Shown here in pieces: positions 53,400 to 63,016 of a DNA stretch of 64,000 nucleotides. Every line of letters begins with the position of its first letter. Position 1 is the stretch's first letter. A program made the translations under genes and the position numbers. Source of the stretch: Pseudomonas sp. Bout1 (GTDB lineage Bacteria; Pseudomonadota; Gammaproteobacteria; Pseudomonadales; Pseudomonadaceae); assembly GCF_034314165.1 (NCBI RefSeq), contig NZ_JAVIWK010000001.1, positions 1,689,001 to 1,753,000 of the forward strand. The letters are read 5' to 3'. The notes under the pieces were generated by a model. It saw only the letters and a program-made list of their open reading frames with translations, ran no database searches and was not told the DNA's origin.

Positions 53400-54638
53400 A
53401 TGACGGTTGGAGCCAGGCTGGCGGCGAGCCTGCTGTTGTTGGCATTGAGTGCGTCGACGTGGGCGGCGAAGAAAGTCGACCTGGACTATCACGTCAAGCT
53501 GCTGCCTCAAAGTGACCAGGCTGAAGTGCGTCTGAGCCTGTCCCATGGCTCGGCCGTGCGCAGCCTCAACTTCGACCTGGGCCGCGACGGCGACTACACC
53601 GACTTCAAGGCCGATGGCCAGTGGCAGGTGTTGCCGGGCAATGCGCCGGGTGACAGCCGTGGCCTGTGGCAACCCAGCGCCGACAAGGCCAGCCTGACCT
53701 ACCGTGTACGCCTGGCCCATGCGCGCAAGAAGGGCGTTTACGAGGCGCGCATGACGCCGAGCTGGGCATTGTTTCGCGGGGAAGACCTGGTGCCTGCGGC
53801 ACGGCTGGACCAGCAAGACGGCATTGAGTTGGTGTCGCGCCTGGTGTTTGAACTGCCCGCCGGCTGGAAAAGCGTCGAGACTTCCTGGCCGCGTATCGGC
53901 AAGAATAAATTTCGCGTCGACAACGTTTCCCGCCTGTTCGACCGGCCCACCGGCTGGATGCTTGCCGGCACCTTGGGCAGCCGCAGGATGCGCCTGGGTG
54001 AAACCGAAATCACCGTGGCCTCGCCCAAAGGGCAGGGCATGCATCGCATGGATGTGCTGACCTTGCTGACGTTTGTCTGGCCCCAGGTGCAGGCGGCGTT
54101 CCCGCGGCATCCGGCCAAGTTGTTAGTGGTGGGCGCGGCTGATCCGATGCGTCGCGGTGCGTTTTCGGCGCGGGACTCGATCTACATCAACAGCCGCACG
54201 CCACTGGTCAGCGAGAACGGCAGCAGCCCGTTGATCCGTGAAGTGGTGCAGGCCATCGGCCGCTTCAACGACCATCAGGGCAGCGACTGGATCAGCGAAG
54301 GCCTGGCGCAGTACTACGCCGTTGAACTGATGCGCCGTGCGGGCGGCATCAGTGACGATCGCTACGCCGCGATACAGGCCCGGCTGACCAAGGACGGCAA
54401 GGACGTGACCACCCTGCGGGTTGAACACGCCAGCGGCGCGACGGTAGCGCGAGCGGTGGTGTTGTTGCAGGAGCTGGACCGCGAGATTCGTGTAAAAACC
54501 CACAACAAGCGTTCGCTGGATGACTTGACTCAGGCGGTGATGCGGATGAACAGCATCAGCACGAAGGAATTCGTGCAGTTGGGGGAGAGCATCATCGGCG
54601 AGTCCTCGGTGGTGCTCGACAGCAAGCTGCTGCGCTGA
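53400..54638 (+). CDS. Exported protein of unknown function, M61 peptidase-like layout
   Basis: 412 residues; signal peptide to about residue 22 (LAASLLLLALSASTWAA). AAGGAG five bases before the ATG at 53400 decides the start. The N-terminal half is beta-rich and resembles the N-terminal domain of glycyl aminopeptidase-type M61 proteins. The C-terminal half has the helical layout (SSPLIREVVQAIGRFNDHQGSDWISEGLAQYYAVELM), but the HExxH zinc motif is changed to REVVQ. It is probably an inactive homologue. Confidence 0.65.
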   Translation: MTVGARLAASLLLLALSASTWAAKKVDLDYHVKLLPQSDQAEVRLSLSHGSAVRSLNFDLGRDGDYTDFKADGQWQVLPGNAPGDSRGLWQPSADKASLTYRVRLAHARKKGVYEARMTPSWALFRGEDLVPAARLDQQDGIELVSRLVFELPAGWKSVETSWPRIGKNKFRVDNVSRLFDRPTGWMLAGTLGSRRMRLGETEITVASPKGQGMHRMDVLTLLTFVWPQVQAAFPRHPAKLLVVGAADPMRRGAFSARDSIYINSRTPLVSENGSSPLIREVVQAIGRFNDHQGSDWISEGLAQYYAVELMRRAGGISDDRYAAIQARLTKDGKDVTTLRVEHASGATVARAVVLLQELDREIRVKTHNKRSLDDLTQAVMRMNSISTKEFVQLGESIIGESSVVLDSKLLR

Positions 54639-54662
54639 CACCCGCCTCTTGGCACACTGACA

Positions 54663-54734
54663 CCTGTAGGAGCCCGGCTTGCCGGCGATGAGGCCCTTGA
54701 GGACGCCATCGCCGGCAAGCCGGGCTCCTACAGG
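54663..54734. repeat. REP-type inverted repeat, 28-bp perfect arms
   Basis: Arms 54663-54690 and 54707-54734 are exact reverse complements with a 16-base spacer; core GTAGGAGCCCGGCTTGCCGG. Between convergent genes. Confidence 0.92.
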
Positions 54735-54741
54735 TCAGCGG

Positions 54742-55092
54742 TCAACCCGTGGTTTTGCTGGCTTTCTCAGCCGCCACTTCAGCCTTGGTCTTGAGGTTTT
54801 TCAGTTCCTCACCGGCGCGTTCAATCCTTGTGCGCACGGTGTTCATTTCCTGGCGACTCTTCTCCAGCAAGTCTTTTGCCGAGCTGTGCCCGCTGATCCC
54901 GCGCGCCAGTGCCACGCCGCCAATCGCCAGCTGAATCAAACCAAAAAAACCGCCACGGCGCAGGCCTTTGCCCATCATTACCACACCGCCCGCCAGGGAG
55001 CCGATGCGTTCCCAACCCTGGACGTTTTGCGAAGGTTGGCTGTCGAACCGTGTGGACCGGATGACGGGTCGCAGGATTTTGCTGTCGCTCAT
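54742..55092 (-). CDS. Small membrane-associated protein
   Basis: 116 residues. The first 30 residues are polar (SDSKILRPVIRSTRFDS). Two short hydrophobic stretches at about 30-42 and 48-64 (GFFGLIQLAIGGVALARG) suggest membrane insertion. The last 45 residues are a charged coiled-coil-like helix (DLLEKSRQEMNTVRTRIERAGEELKNLKTKAEVAAEKA). This resembles DUF2892-type inner-membrane proteins, but I cannot confirm it. It lies between a REP element and the SpoU gene on the same strand. Confidence 0.65.
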   Translation of the reverse strand: MSDSKILRPVIRSTRFDSQPSQNVQGWERIGSLAGGVVMMGKGLRRGGFFGLIQLAIGGVALARGISGHSSAKDLLEKSRQEMNTVRTRIERAGEELKNLKTKAEVAAEKASKTTG

Positions 55093-55161
55093 GATCTGTC
55101 TCCAACAAGGGCTTAGTGATATGCAGCTGACTGCATACAGCAAGCGGATGTTCCCAAAAAA

Positions 55162-55629
55162 TCAGTACTTGGGTCCCGAACGGGTGTTGTTACCCTTGGC
55201 CAGGCGGTCGTAAAGCACCACGTTGACGGTGGCAGCAAGGTTCATGCAGCCGGTGGTGGGGATGAAGATCACGTCTTCACACCAGTCGCGAATCTCTTTA
55301 TCCAGAGAGCCGTCTTCCGGGCCGAAGATATACAGCGCACGGTCGGGGTGGGTGTATTCGGGCAGAGGGCGGGCGCCTTCCACCAGCTCGACGGCGACCG
55401 GAATGCAGCCCAGGGGCAGGATCTTTTTCAGGTCATCGATACCGATCAGCGGAATGTCGTGGTGGACCTTCTTGGTGTCGGTAATAAAGTCCCGGGCCCG
55501 CTCGTAGCGCTTGCCGGTGTAGAACACCGAGGCCACGCCGTAGCAGCCGGCGGCGCGCATTACCGAGCCGACGTTTTCGGGGGATTTGGGGTTATACAGG
55601 CCGATGCAACTGTAGCGTTTATTGCCCAC
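55162..55629 (-). CDS. SpoU-family RNA 2'-O-methyltransferase
   Basis: 155 residues, the size of TrmL-type trefoil-knot methylases. Motif 1 NPKSPENVGSVMRAAGCYG, motif 2 ALYIFGPEDGSLD, motif 3 IPTTGCMNLAATVNVVLYDRL are complete. It methylates a ribose in tRNA or rRNA; TrmL acts on the wobble base of tRNA-Leu. Exact target not shown by sequence. Confidence 0.9.
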   Translation of the reverse strand: MGNKRYSCIGLYNPKSPENVGSVMRAAGCYGVASVFYTGKRYERARDFITDTKKVHHDIPLIGIDDLKKILPLGCIPVAVELVEGARPLPEYTHPDRALYIFGPEDGSLDKEIRDWCEDVIFIPTTGCMNLAATVNVVLYDRLAKGNNTRSGPKY

Positions 55630-55699
55630 GGGAGAGGGTGCCTTCGAGAAAAACCGCGATTATACGGCCTCGGGCTAATGTATTGCTTGGGCGATCGCT

Positions 55700-55766
55700 A
55701 TCGCGGGCAAGCCTGGCTCCCACATTTGGAATGCATTGCCCTGTGGGAGCCGGGCTTGCCCGCGAT
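55700..55766. repeat. REP-type inverted repeat pair
   Basis: ATCGCGGGCAAGCCTGGCTC-type arm at 55700-55724 and complement at 55742-55766, one mismatch. Same type as 32751-32839. Confidence 0.85.
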
Positions 55767-55792
55767 GGTGCCTTCACATTCAGTGAAGATAC

Positions 55793-56170
55793 TCAGTCGT
55801 CTTTTTTCATCAACCCGGCCAACGCCGCAAACGGGTTGTGCGTCGCCTTGGCAATCGTCGGGCTGCTGGTGGAGCCTTCGCCGAAGTACTGCTGGTCGGT
55901 ATAACGCGAGTGTTCGTTGTCGTGGCAATACAAGCACAGCAACTCCCAGTTGGAACCGTCCTGGGGATTGTCGTCATGGTTGTGGTTGCGGTGGTGCACG
56001 GTCAGTTCGCTCAGGCGCTTGCCGGCGAATTCACGGGCGCAGCGGCCGCAGACATGGGGGTACATCTTCAGGGCTTTGTCGCGGTAGCCCATTTCCCGGT
56101 CGCGCTGGGCATCGGCGAGGATGCGGTCCAGCTTGGCGGTGTGGGAGGGCGGGTTGGTCGAGCTCATCAT
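55793..56170 (-). CDS. yajD: YajD family HNH nuclease
   Basis: 125 residues. Two Cys pairs (CGRCAREF and CLYCHDNEH) flank the HNH core ELTVHHRNHNHDDNPQDGSNW, as in YajD. The start is the ATG at 56170 (a second ATG directly after) with AGGAG upstream. Predicted zinc-stabilised DNA nuclease of unknown physiological role. The REP pair lies just downstream. Confidence 0.9.
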   Translation of the reverse strand: MMSSTNPPSHTAKLDRILADAQRDREMGYRDKALKMYPHVCGRCAREFAGKRLSELTVHHRNHNHDDNPQDGSNWELLCLYCHDNEHSRYTDQQYFGEGSTSSPTIAKATHNPFAALAGLMKKDD

Positions 56171-56427
56171 GGCTCCTGTCTTGTAGTGGATCACGGATAG
56201 CGTTGATTCTAGCTGCTTGCGGGGTAATAAGCCTCCGGCTTTTTGCGCAGTCACCACAGTTTCAGCACCTTGTGGGAACAGCCGGGCGCCGGGCCGCAGT
56301 TGAGGATGTGGGTGAGGGTGACAGGCGACTTCCACCCTCAACCGCAAAGCGCTGAACAGTACCTTCGACAAAAAAGTGCCCTACGTGATCGAAGGTAGAA
56401 ACAAATAGCCGCTGAACCGGGCAGGCC

Positions 56428-57114
56428 TCAGCCCTTGAGCTTCTCGGCAATCCAGATGGTATGCCGCGTGCCCTTGTTGCCATGGGCAAACACCTGCACT
56501 TCCTCGGCCTTGAAGCCGGCCTTGCGCAGTTTGTCGCTGAACTGCTTGTCGGCGCTGGCCGACCACACTGCCAGCACGCCCTTGGGCCGCAGAGCCTTGG
56601 CGCAGGCGCTGAGGCCGCCGGCTGAGTACAGCCAACTGTTGGCTTTTTGCGTCAGGCCTTCGGGGCCGTTGTCGACGTCGAGCATGATCGCGTCAAAGCC
56701 CTGGGGCTCGGCCTGCAGCACCTTGGCCACGTCTTCCATGCGGATCACGGTGCGTGGGTCCAGCAGCGGGCGGCCGGACTTTTCCCCCAGCGGGCCACGG
56801 TTCCACTCCACCACGCCGGGCACCAGCTCGGCGACCACTACTTCGGCGGTCTTGCCCAGATGCTTTAGCGCCGCCGCCAAGGTAAAGCCCATGCCCAGGC
56901 CACCAATCAACACCCTGGAACCAGGCCGACCGGCAACTTTGCGGCACGGAATTTCTGCCAGTGCATCCTCGGAACCGTGCATGCGCGTGTTCATCAACTG
57001 GCCACCGTCACCGCCCTGAATCTTGATGACAAAATCCTCACCGTATTCGAACAGGCACAAGGCACCGCCGTTGTCGGGGATCGGAGTGGTGTCCAGCAGA
57101 ACGAAACGTTTCAT
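56428..57114 (-). CDS. Spermidine-synthase-like protein
   Basis: 228 residues with a Rossmann-type methyltransferase fold of the polyamine-synthase kind. SRVLIGGLGMGFTLAAALKHL is the cofactor loop, VVVAELVPGVVEWNRG is the acidic strand and FDAIMLDVDNGPEGLT holds the central acidic motif. It lacks the full N-terminal domain of true spermidine synthases, so it may act on another amine or be a small SpeE-like protein. Start at 57114. Divergent from a small exported protein. Confidence 0.8.
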   Translation of the reverse strand: MKRFVLLDTTPIPDNGGALCLFEYGEDFVIKIQGGDGGQLMNTRMHGSEDALAEIPCRKVAGRPGSRVLIGGLGMGFTLAAALKHLGKTAEVVVAELVPGVVEWNRGPLGEKSGRPLLDPRTVIRMEDVAKVLQAEPQGFDAIMLDVDNGPEGLTQKANSWLYSAGGLSACAKALRPKGVLAVWSASADKQFSDKLRKAGFKAEEVQVFAHGNKGTRHTIWIAEKLKG

Positions 57115-57192
57115 GGAAATCTCATTGGGAAGGGCATTCTTGCGCGGTTGGGAGTAGCCTTACGACTTTACGGTCAGGCCATGGAGCCATCG

Positions 57193-57480
57193 ATGAAGTG
57201 CAGCATTCTAACGGTCATTGTGTGGAGCGCGCTCACCCTTAGCGGTGTGGCCCAGGCTCAGGAGTCGCAAACCGTACCGATCACCCCCGCACCCACGGCG
57301 GGTTCGCCGGGCACTGCAACGCCCACGCCGTACCCGCAAGTCACGCCACCGGCGACGCCCAAGGCTTCAGGCGGTGGTGAGCCGATGCTGGCACCGATCG
57401 TGCTGCCTACGCCGCCCAAGGACCAGACGATCCCCGGCTTGCAGCAGAACGACATCAAACCCAAGACCCCAGGCGGTTAA
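57193..57480 (+). CDS. Small exported proline-rich protein
   Basis: 95 residues; signal peptide (MKCSILTVIVWSALTLSGVAQAQE), then a low-complexity Pro/Thr/Gly-rich tail (TPAPTAGSPGTATPTPYP). The ATG at 57193 has GGAG six bases before it; an ATG at 57181 is in frame. No family known. It overlaps the convergent cNMP gene by 4 bases. Confidence 0.6.
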   Translation: MKCSILTVIVWSALTLSGVAQAQESQTVPITPAPTAGSPGTATPTPYPQVTPPATPKASGGGEPMLAPIVLPTPPKDQTIPGLQQNDIKPKTPGG

Positions 57481-57950
57481 AACTGCTGGGACAGCAATTG
57501 CCCGTCCGCCATGCGCAGGCGTTTGGACAGGGCGATGGCAATCGCACGAATGATCTTGGCCGCGATTTTCGGCGCATCGTTGAGCATTTTTTCCAGGGAA
57601 TCCTTGCCCAGGTTCAACAGCACGCAATCGCTGGCCGCCACGCAACTGGCGGAGCGGCGCTCGCCATCGAGCACCGCCATCTCGCCAAAGGCCCGCCCAC
57701 TGCGCAAGGTGGCGATGGTCAGGCGCTGGCCTTCATGGTTGGTTTTCTGCACCGCCACCTGGCCACTGTGGATGATGCACATGAAGGTGCCGGCGTCGCC
57801 CTCGAGGAAAATCACCTCGTCACGGCCGATGCTGCTGATGTTGAAATAGCCCGCCGCCACGTGGAAGTCTTCCGGCAGCAAAGGGTCGAACAGGCCGCAA
57901 TCCATCAGCATGTCGCGGATTTCGTTATTGAGTAAGGTCGGTTCTGGCAT
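57477..57950 (-). CDS. Cyclic-nucleotide-binding-domain protein
   Basis: 157 residues, a single cNMP-binding barrel: VIFLEGDAGTFMCIIHSGQVAVQK, then GRAFGEMAVLDGERRSASCVAASDC with the phosphate-binding cassette, and a C-terminal helix. There is no DNA-binding domain, so it is not a CRP-type regulator; it may act as a sensor subunit or bind lipid. Stands alone between the small exported protein and ptrB. Confidence 0.85.
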   Translation of the reverse strand: MPEPTLLNNEIRDMLMDCGLFDPLLPEDFHVAAGYFNISSIGRDEVIFLEGDAGTFMCIIHSGQVAVQKTNHEGQRLTIATLRSGRAFGEMAVLDGERRSASCVAASDCVLLNLGKDSLEKMLNDAPKIAAKIIRAIAIALSKRLRMADGQLLSQQF

Positions 57951-58034
57951 GAGGCTTACAGTCTTCGTCCATAAATCGTGCAGGGCGCGCGCCCGGCGGT
58001 CAGGTGTTCAGACCCGTCCGCCAGGCGGAGTTCC

Positions 58035-60089
58035 TTAAACCAGCCCCAGCGCCTTGAAAACAAATGCATATTCGAGTGCTACGTCACGTAATCCCTGGTA
58101 ACGGCCACTCATGCCGCCGTGGCCAGCACCCAGTTCGGTCTTGAGCAGCAGCAGGTTGTCATCGGTCTTGGTGTCTCGCAGCTTGGCCACCCACTTGGCC
58201 GCTTCCCAATATTGCACGCGGCTGTCGTTGTAGCCGGCGATCACCAGCGTAGCCGGGTAGGCCTGGGCGCTGACGTTTTCGTACGGCGCGTAGGCCTTGA
58301 TCCGCTCATACACCTCGGGCTCCTCGGGGTTGCCCCATTCGTCGTACTCGGTGATGGTCAGTGGCAACTCCGGGTCGAGCATGGTGTTGAGTACATCGAC
58401 AAACGGTACTTCGGCAATCGCTGCCTGGAACAGCTCCGGGCGTTGATTGAGCACCGCGCCGATCAACAGGCCGCCGGCGCTGCCGCCGCTGATGGCCAGT
58501 TGTCTGGAAGTGGTCAGGCCTTGGGCGATCAGGTGTTCTGCGCAGGCGATAAAGTCGCTGAAGGTGTTTTGCTTGTGCTCCTGCTTGCCGGCACGGTACC
58601 AGGCTTCACCCAATTCGCCGCCGCCGCGAACATGCGCAATGGCGAACGCCACGCCACGGTCCAGCAGGCTCAGGCGCGCATGGGAGAACCACGGGTCGAG
58701 GCTGTGGCCGTAGGCGCCGTAGCCGTACAGGTACAGCGGCGTGGGCTTGCCCAACTGGTCGCGGCGCATCACCAGGCTGATCGGCACCTGAGTGCCATCG
58801 GCCGACGTCGCCCACAGGCGTTGGCTGACGTAGTCATCGGCGTTGAATACGCCCAGCACCGGGGTTTGCTTGAGCACGTGTTGCGCGCCGCTGGCAAGTT
58901 CCAGTTGACGGACCTGGGCCGGGCGATTCAGCGCCTCATAGCGCAGGCGGATCTTGTCGCTGACAAATTCCAGGCTGTTTTGCACGTAGAGGCTGTAGGC
59001 CGCGTCGGGTAATTCCACCCGATAAGCGGCTTGGCCGTGTGGGTGCACCTCGATGATCGGCAAACCGCCGATGCGCAGGCTCAGGGTCATGGCCCGGGCG
59101 TTGAGGCTCACGCCATCGAGCATCACCGCGTCATCGTGGGGGATCAGGTTCTGCCAGTCGTCCTGGGTCGGCACGTTGCCGGTGTCGGCGGCCTGAAACA
59201 AGGCGAAGTTGATGCCATCACGGTTGCTGCGGATGAACCAGGTCCACTGGTCGTCCAGCTTGCCGTGATCGACGTCGTATTCATGGCCTTCGACCCGCGG
59301 CGCCATGCAGGTAAAGGCCTGCTGCGGCTGCTCGGCGTCCAGGGCCCAGATTTCGCTGGTGGTCTTGCTGCCCAGGGCCAGCAGCAACTGGCGCTCGGAG
59401 CTTGAGCGGTAGCAGTGCAGGAAGAAACGGCCGTCGGGCTCGTGGAACACTTCTTCGGCGGCGGTGCCGTCCAGGCGATAGCGATACAGCTTGTGCGGGC
59501 GCTGGGTGTCGTCCAGTTCAGTGAAGAACAGGGTCAGGCTGTCGTTGGCCCAGGTCATGCTGCCGTCGCAGTCTTCGAACTCCAGTTCGCTGACCTTGCC
59601 GGTGGCCAGTTCCTTCACGTAGAGCGTGTAAATCTCTTCGCCGCTGGTGTCCAGGCTGTAGGCCAGGCGTTGGTGGTCCGGGCTGATGCTGAAGGCGCCG
59701 AGGGAGAAAAAGCCGCCATTGGCCAATACGTTCGGGTCCAGCAGCAGCTCTTCAGCGTTTTCGTCGACCTGTTGGCTGTCATCCGCCGGGCGCGGGCAGC
59801 GGTAGTGGCGGGCGTACTCGTCGCCGGCGGTGGTACGGGTGTAATACAGGTACGGGCCCCAGGGCGAGGGCAGGGACAGGTCGGTTTCGAGGATGCGGCC
59901 CTTGATCTCCTCGAACAGGGTCTCACGCAGCGCCTGCTGGTCGGACAATTGGGCTTCTTGCCAGGCATTTTCCGCCTTGAGGTAATCGAGCACCTCGGTG
60001 CTGTCGCGTTCTTGCAGCCAGGCGTACGGGTCGGTGCCCGGGGCCTTGCGGGCGATCGGGGCGGCAGTGATGTGGGTCGATGGGGGCAT
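58035..60089 (-). CDS. ptrB: Oligopeptidase B
   Basis: 684 residues, S9A family. N-terminal seven-bladed propeller (about 70-420) and C-terminal alpha/beta hydrolase. Nucleophile in SGGSAGGLL near residue 536, Asp in AGYNDSRVQYWEAAKW near 621, His in AGHGGMSG near 656. Cuts short peptides after basic residues in the cytoplasm. Single gene; divergent from a small membrane protein. Confidence 0.94.
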   Translation of the reverse strand: MPPSTHITAAPIARKAPGTDPYAWLQERDSTEVLDYLKAENAWQEAQLSDQQALRETLFEEIKGRILETDLSLPSPWGPYLYYTRTTAGDEYARHYRCPRPADDSQQVDENAEELLLDPNVLANGGFFSLGAFSISPDHQRLAYSLDTSGEEIYTLYVKELATGKVSELEFEDCDGSMTWANDSLTLFFTELDDTQRPHKLYRYRLDGTAAEEVFHEPDGRFFLHCYRSSSERQLLLALGSKTTSEIWALDAEQPQQAFTCMAPRVEGHEYDVDHGKLDDQWTWFIRSNRDGINFALFQAADTGNVPTQDDWQNLIPHDDAVMLDGVSLNARAMTLSLRIGGLPIIEVHPHGQAAYRVELPDAAYSLYVQNSLEFVSDKIRLRYEALNRPAQVRQLELASGAQHVLKQTPVLGVFNADDYVSQRLWATSADGTQVPISLVMRRDQLGKPTPLYLYGYGAYGHSLDPWFSHARLSLLDRGVAFAIAHVRGGGELGEAWYRAGKQEHKQNTFSDFIACAEHLIAQGLTTSRQLAISGGSAGGLLIGAVLNQRPELFQAAIAEVPFVDVLNTMLDPELPLTITEYDEWGNPEEPEVYERIKAYAPYENVSAQAYPATLVIAGYNDSRVQYWEAAKWVAKLRDTKTDDNLLLLKTELGAGHGGMSGRYQGLRDVALEYAFVFKALGLV

Positions 60090-60188
60090 GGATCACTCTC
60101 TGTCTGGCGGTTGGCCGACGGCATTGCAGCCTCGGCACTGAAAAGCCGTTATCATAGCGGCCTGTTTGCCTACCTTGCCATGGACACC

Positions 60189-60656
60189 ATGACCGAGAAC
60201 GACTATCTGATCGCTTGGGGCCTCTACGCCTTCGCAGCCCTGGGTTGCCTGTTGGTGTGGTTTGCCATGACCCGCTGGATGTGGCGCTGGCTGCGCGAGC
60301 CTCTGCGGTTGCTGATGGCGGTGCTGCTGTTCAGCCCGACCATTGTCGACCCGGTGAAGACCCAGTTTGCCCCGGCCGTGGCCATCACCGCCCTGGACCT
60401 GGTGCTCAAGGTCGGCAACAACGCCTGGCGGGCGATCTCCGATTTGTTCATGTATTGCATGATCGCGTTCGGCGTGTATTTGGTGTTTGCGTTAATCCGC
60501 TGGCCCATCGAACGTGCCGCCAGGGCTCGCCGTGAGCAGAAGGCCGCCGCTGCGGCAGCCGCTGCCGCCGAGCCGGATGACGACGAACCCTTCGCCGATG
60601 AGCGCTACGGTCGCCCGGCCCCTGTCAGCGGTATGCGGGTCGAACCGCGCCTTTAA
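60189..60656 (+). CDS. Small inner-membrane protein
   Basis: 155 residues from the ATG at 60189 (60180 also in frame). Hydrophobic segments at about 7-27 (LIAWGLYAFAALGCLLVWFAM), 38-52 and 86-108 (LFMYCMIAFGVYLVFALIRWP). The tail is Ala-rich and charged (ARREQKAAAAAAAAAEPDDDE). Often present between ptrB and the class II amidotransferase gene in pseudomonads. Function unknown. It is 30 bases upstream of that gene. Confidence 0.78.
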   Translation: MTENDYLIAWGLYAFAALGCLLVWFAMTRWMWRWLREPLRLLMAVLLFSPTIVDPVKTQFAPAVAITALDLVLKVGNNAWRAISDLFMYCMIAFGVYLVFALIRWPIERAARARREQKAAAAAAAAAEPDDDEPFADERYGRPAPVSGMRVEPRL

Positions 60657-60686
60657 CGTTGTACGCCCTGTATCGAGAAGCCTGGC

Positions 60687-61463
60687 ATGTGTGAATTATT
60701 GGGCATGAGTGCCAACGTACCGACCGATATCGTGTTCAGCTTTACCGGGCTGATGCAGCGCGGCGGACGCACCGGCCCCCACCGTGATGGTTGGGGCATC
60801 GCCTTCTATGAGGGCCGCGGCCTGCGGTTGTTCCAGGACCCGGCGGCGAGCAGCGAATCGGAAGTCGCGCTGCTGGTGCAGCGTTATCCGATCAAGAGTG
60901 AAGTGGTGATTGGCCATATCCGCCAGGCCAACGTCGGCAAGGTGTGCCTGTCCAATACTCATCCGTTCGTCCGAGAGTTGTGGGGCCGTAACTGGTGCTT
61001 CGCGCACAACGGCCAACTGGCAGACTTCAACCCCCGCGCCACGTTCTACCGCCCGGTCGGTGATACCGACAGCGAAGCGGCGTTCTGCGATTTACTCAAC
61101 CGTATACGTGAAGCTTTCCCCGAGCCGGTAGAGATCGAGCAGGTACTGCCGGACCTGATCGCCGCCTGCAGCGAATACCGCAGCAAAGGCGTGTTTAACT
61201 GCCTGCTCAGCGACGGCGACTGGCTGTTCTGCTATTGCTCGACCAAACTGGCACAGATCACCCGGCGTGCACCGTTTGGCCCGGCACGTTTGAAAGATGT
61301 CGACGTGATCGTCGATTTTCAGGCCGAAACCACCCCCAATGACGTGGTGACGGTAATCGCCACCGAGCCCCTGACCGAAAACGAGACCTGGACCCGCTAC
61401 GAACCGGGCCAGTGGAGCCTGTGGCGACGCGGCGAATGCGTTTCCCAAGGCACAACCGAGTAA
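60687..61463 (+). CDS. Class II glutamine amidotransferase, YafJ type
   Basis: 258 residues of the Ntn-hydrolase glutaminase fold, start ATG 60687. The nucleophile Cys2 ([12 protein letters not shown]), [15 protein letters not shown], and [20 protein letters not shown] are typical of the YafJ family. The protein hydrolyses glutamine or a gamma-glutamyl compound; the physiological substrate is unknown. Forms a run with the preceding membrane protein and the DUF2937 gene 11 bases later. Confidence 0.9.
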   Translation: MCELLGMSANVPTDIVFSFTGLMQRGGRTGPHRDGWGIAFYEGRGLRLFQDPAASSESEVALLVQRYPIKSEVVIGHIRQANVGKVCLSNTHPFVRELWGRNWCFAHNGQLADFNPRATFYRPVGDTDSEAAFCDLLNRIREAFPEPVEIEQVLPDLIAACSEYRSKGVFNCLLSDGDWLFCYCSTKLAQITRRAPFGPARLKDVDVIVDFQAETTPNDVVTVIATEPLTENETWTRYEPGQWSLWRRGECVSQGTTE

Positions 61464-61474
61464 GGACGTCGAAT

Positions 61475-62017
61475 ATGTTGCTCAGCTATTTGCGACTGGT
61501 GTTGTTTGCCGTGGGCTTGTTGGTCGGTGTGCAGGTGCCGGGGTTTATCAGCGACTACGCCAAGCGCGTAGAAGCCCATCTGATCGAAGCCCAGACCGGT
61601 TTGCGCGGCTTCGATGCCACGGCGCAGCAGTTCTTCAACGGTGACTTACAGGCGCTGGTGGCCCATTACCGTGCCAGCGACGACCCGGTGTTTCGCAGCG
61701 ATGCCAACAGCCTGGGCACGTTGCTGGACCGTCAGGTAGCGCTGGATAAACAGTTCCAGGCGATGCAAGGCCCGTGGTACATCCGTGCACTGCAAGTGGC
61801 GGTGGCCGCCGACCCGGCGATTCGCCAGGAGACCTGGAACGGCTACAGCTACATGCTGTTGCTAACCCCCGAAGCCATGGGCTGGGGTTTGGGCGGGGCG
61901 ATGCTGTTGTCGTTTGGCATCGAATGCCTGTTCCGGCTGATCGACTGGGTGGTGCTGGGTGGCAAGCGCCTGCGCCAGAGCCGGCCGATAGAAGAGCGCG
62001 ATCTGAAAGGACTCTAG
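61475..62017 (+). CDS. DUF2937 family membrane protein
   Basis: 180 residues, start ATG 61475, 11 bases after the amidotransferase gene. One N-terminal hydrophobic helix (LRLVLFAVGLLVGVQVPGF), a soluble part of about 110 residues with HYRASDDPVFRSDANSLGTLLDRQVALDK, and a C-terminal pair (MGWGLGGAMLLSFGIECLFRLIDWVVLGG). The layout is that of DUF2937. Function unknown; the soluble part is expected in the periplasm. Confidence 0.85.
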   Translation: MLLSYLRLVLFAVGLLVGVQVPGFISDYAKRVEAHLIEAQTGLRGFDATAQQFFNGDLQALVAHYRASDDPVFRSDANSLGTLLDRQVALDKQFQAMQGPWYIRALQVAVAADPAIRQETWNGYSYMLLLTPEAMGWGLGGAMLLSFGIECLFRLIDWVVLGGKRLRQSRPIEERDLKGL

Positions 62018-62021
62018 GCGT

Positions 62022-62113
62022 GAGCGTGCTCGCGAAGCATTCACCGGCCCCGCGTGTACCCAGGGTGCACGCGTTATCGTTAACGTTCATCGCAAGCAAG
62101 CCTGCTCCTACAG
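62022..62113. repeat. Degenerate REP-type element
   Basis: A left half (GTGAGCGTGCTCGCGAAG, 62022-62039) and a right half (CATCGCAAGCAAGCCTGCTC..., 62088-62113) resemble the GTAGGAGC...GCTCC elements but are not fully complementary. The right half includes the LysR stop codon. Confidence 0.55.
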
Positions 62114-63016
62114 CACCATAAATTCCTCGCCAACTTCTTGCGCGTACTGCGCCACCACCGTCTGGCACAGCGCCACAATTTCATCCACCAACTCCACCCC
62201 GACTCGCCACGACACCACCACCTGCAAGTTGGGCGGTCGTTGTTCCATGGGCAGCATGGTCAATTCCCCGCGCGCCAGCTCTTCGCTGACCAATACGGGT
62301 GGGAACGCACCAATCCCGAACCCGTCCCGCAGCAGGCGGGTGATTGCCGACACCGAGTTCACGCAGCTCATCCGTGGCGCCGCTACGCCGTTGGCCTGCA
62401 TCAGACTGAGCACATCCTGGTGCGGGCTGGAGTTTTTCGAGTAGGTGATGATGCGCTCCTGGGCCAGTTCGGCGAGGGAGGCGTAATCGCGGTTGTAGAT
62501 CGATTGGCTGGCAACGATCCAGCCCATCGGGTGGCTCGCCAGTTCCAGGCTGCGCAAGGTTTCCTGGCGCAGCAGGTCGGTCTGCAGGATCAAATCGAGG
62601 AAGCCTTTTTGCAACTGGTCGCTGAGGTTCAACGCGGTGTCGGCGACCAACTCGATTTCCACCCGGGGAAAGTGGTCCGTCAGTTTTGCCACCAATGCGC
62701 TTAGCCAGGTATGGATCACCGTGTCCATCACCCCGATGCGGATGCGCCCGACCTTGCTGCTGGTGGTTTCCAAAGACTGTTTGAGCCCCTGCATGGTCGC
62801 CATCATCTGTTCGGCATAGTCGAGTACCTTCAAGCCTTCCGGCGTCAAACTGACACCCCGGGAATCGCGCAGGAACAGCTTCACCCCCAGTTCGCTTTCC
62901 AGCACGGCGATGCGGCTGGAGATTGAAGCCTGGGTGGTGAACAGCTTCTCTGCCGTCAGGCGAAAGCTCTTGAGCTTGGCCACCCAGACGAAGGTTTCGA
63001 GGAACTTCAAATTCAT
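62108..63016 (-). CDS. LysR-family regulator, divergent from pxpA
   Basis: 302 residues from the ATG at 63016 (open frame extends upstream as noncoding). The helix-turn-helix is at 1-60 ([26 protein letters not shown], then [20 protein letters not shown]). The inducer domain has [19 protein letters not shown] and [17 protein letters not shown]. Divergent from the 5-oxoprolinase genes with an inverted repeat between, so it is their probable regulator. Confidence 0.87.
   Translation of the reverse strand: MNLKFLETFVWVAKLKSFRLTAEKLFTTQASISSRIAVLESELGVKLFLRDSRGVSLTPEGLKVLDYAEQMMATMQGLKQSLETTSSKVGRIRIGVMDTVIHTWLSALVAKLTDHFPRVEIELVADTALNLSDQLQKGFLDLILQTDLLRQETLRSLELASHPMGWIVASQSIYNRDYASLAELAQERIITYSKNSSPHQDVLSLMQANGVAAPRMSCVNSVSAITRLLRDGFGIGAFPPVLVSEELARGELTMLPMEQRPPNLQVVVSWRVGVELVDEIVALCQTVVAQYAQEVGEEFMVL

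Noticed and set aside
56322..56408. Short frame ending DKKVPYVIEGRNK before the spermidine-synthase-like gene
   Set aside because: Only about 28 codons after a stop; could be a gene relic, but no family could be named.
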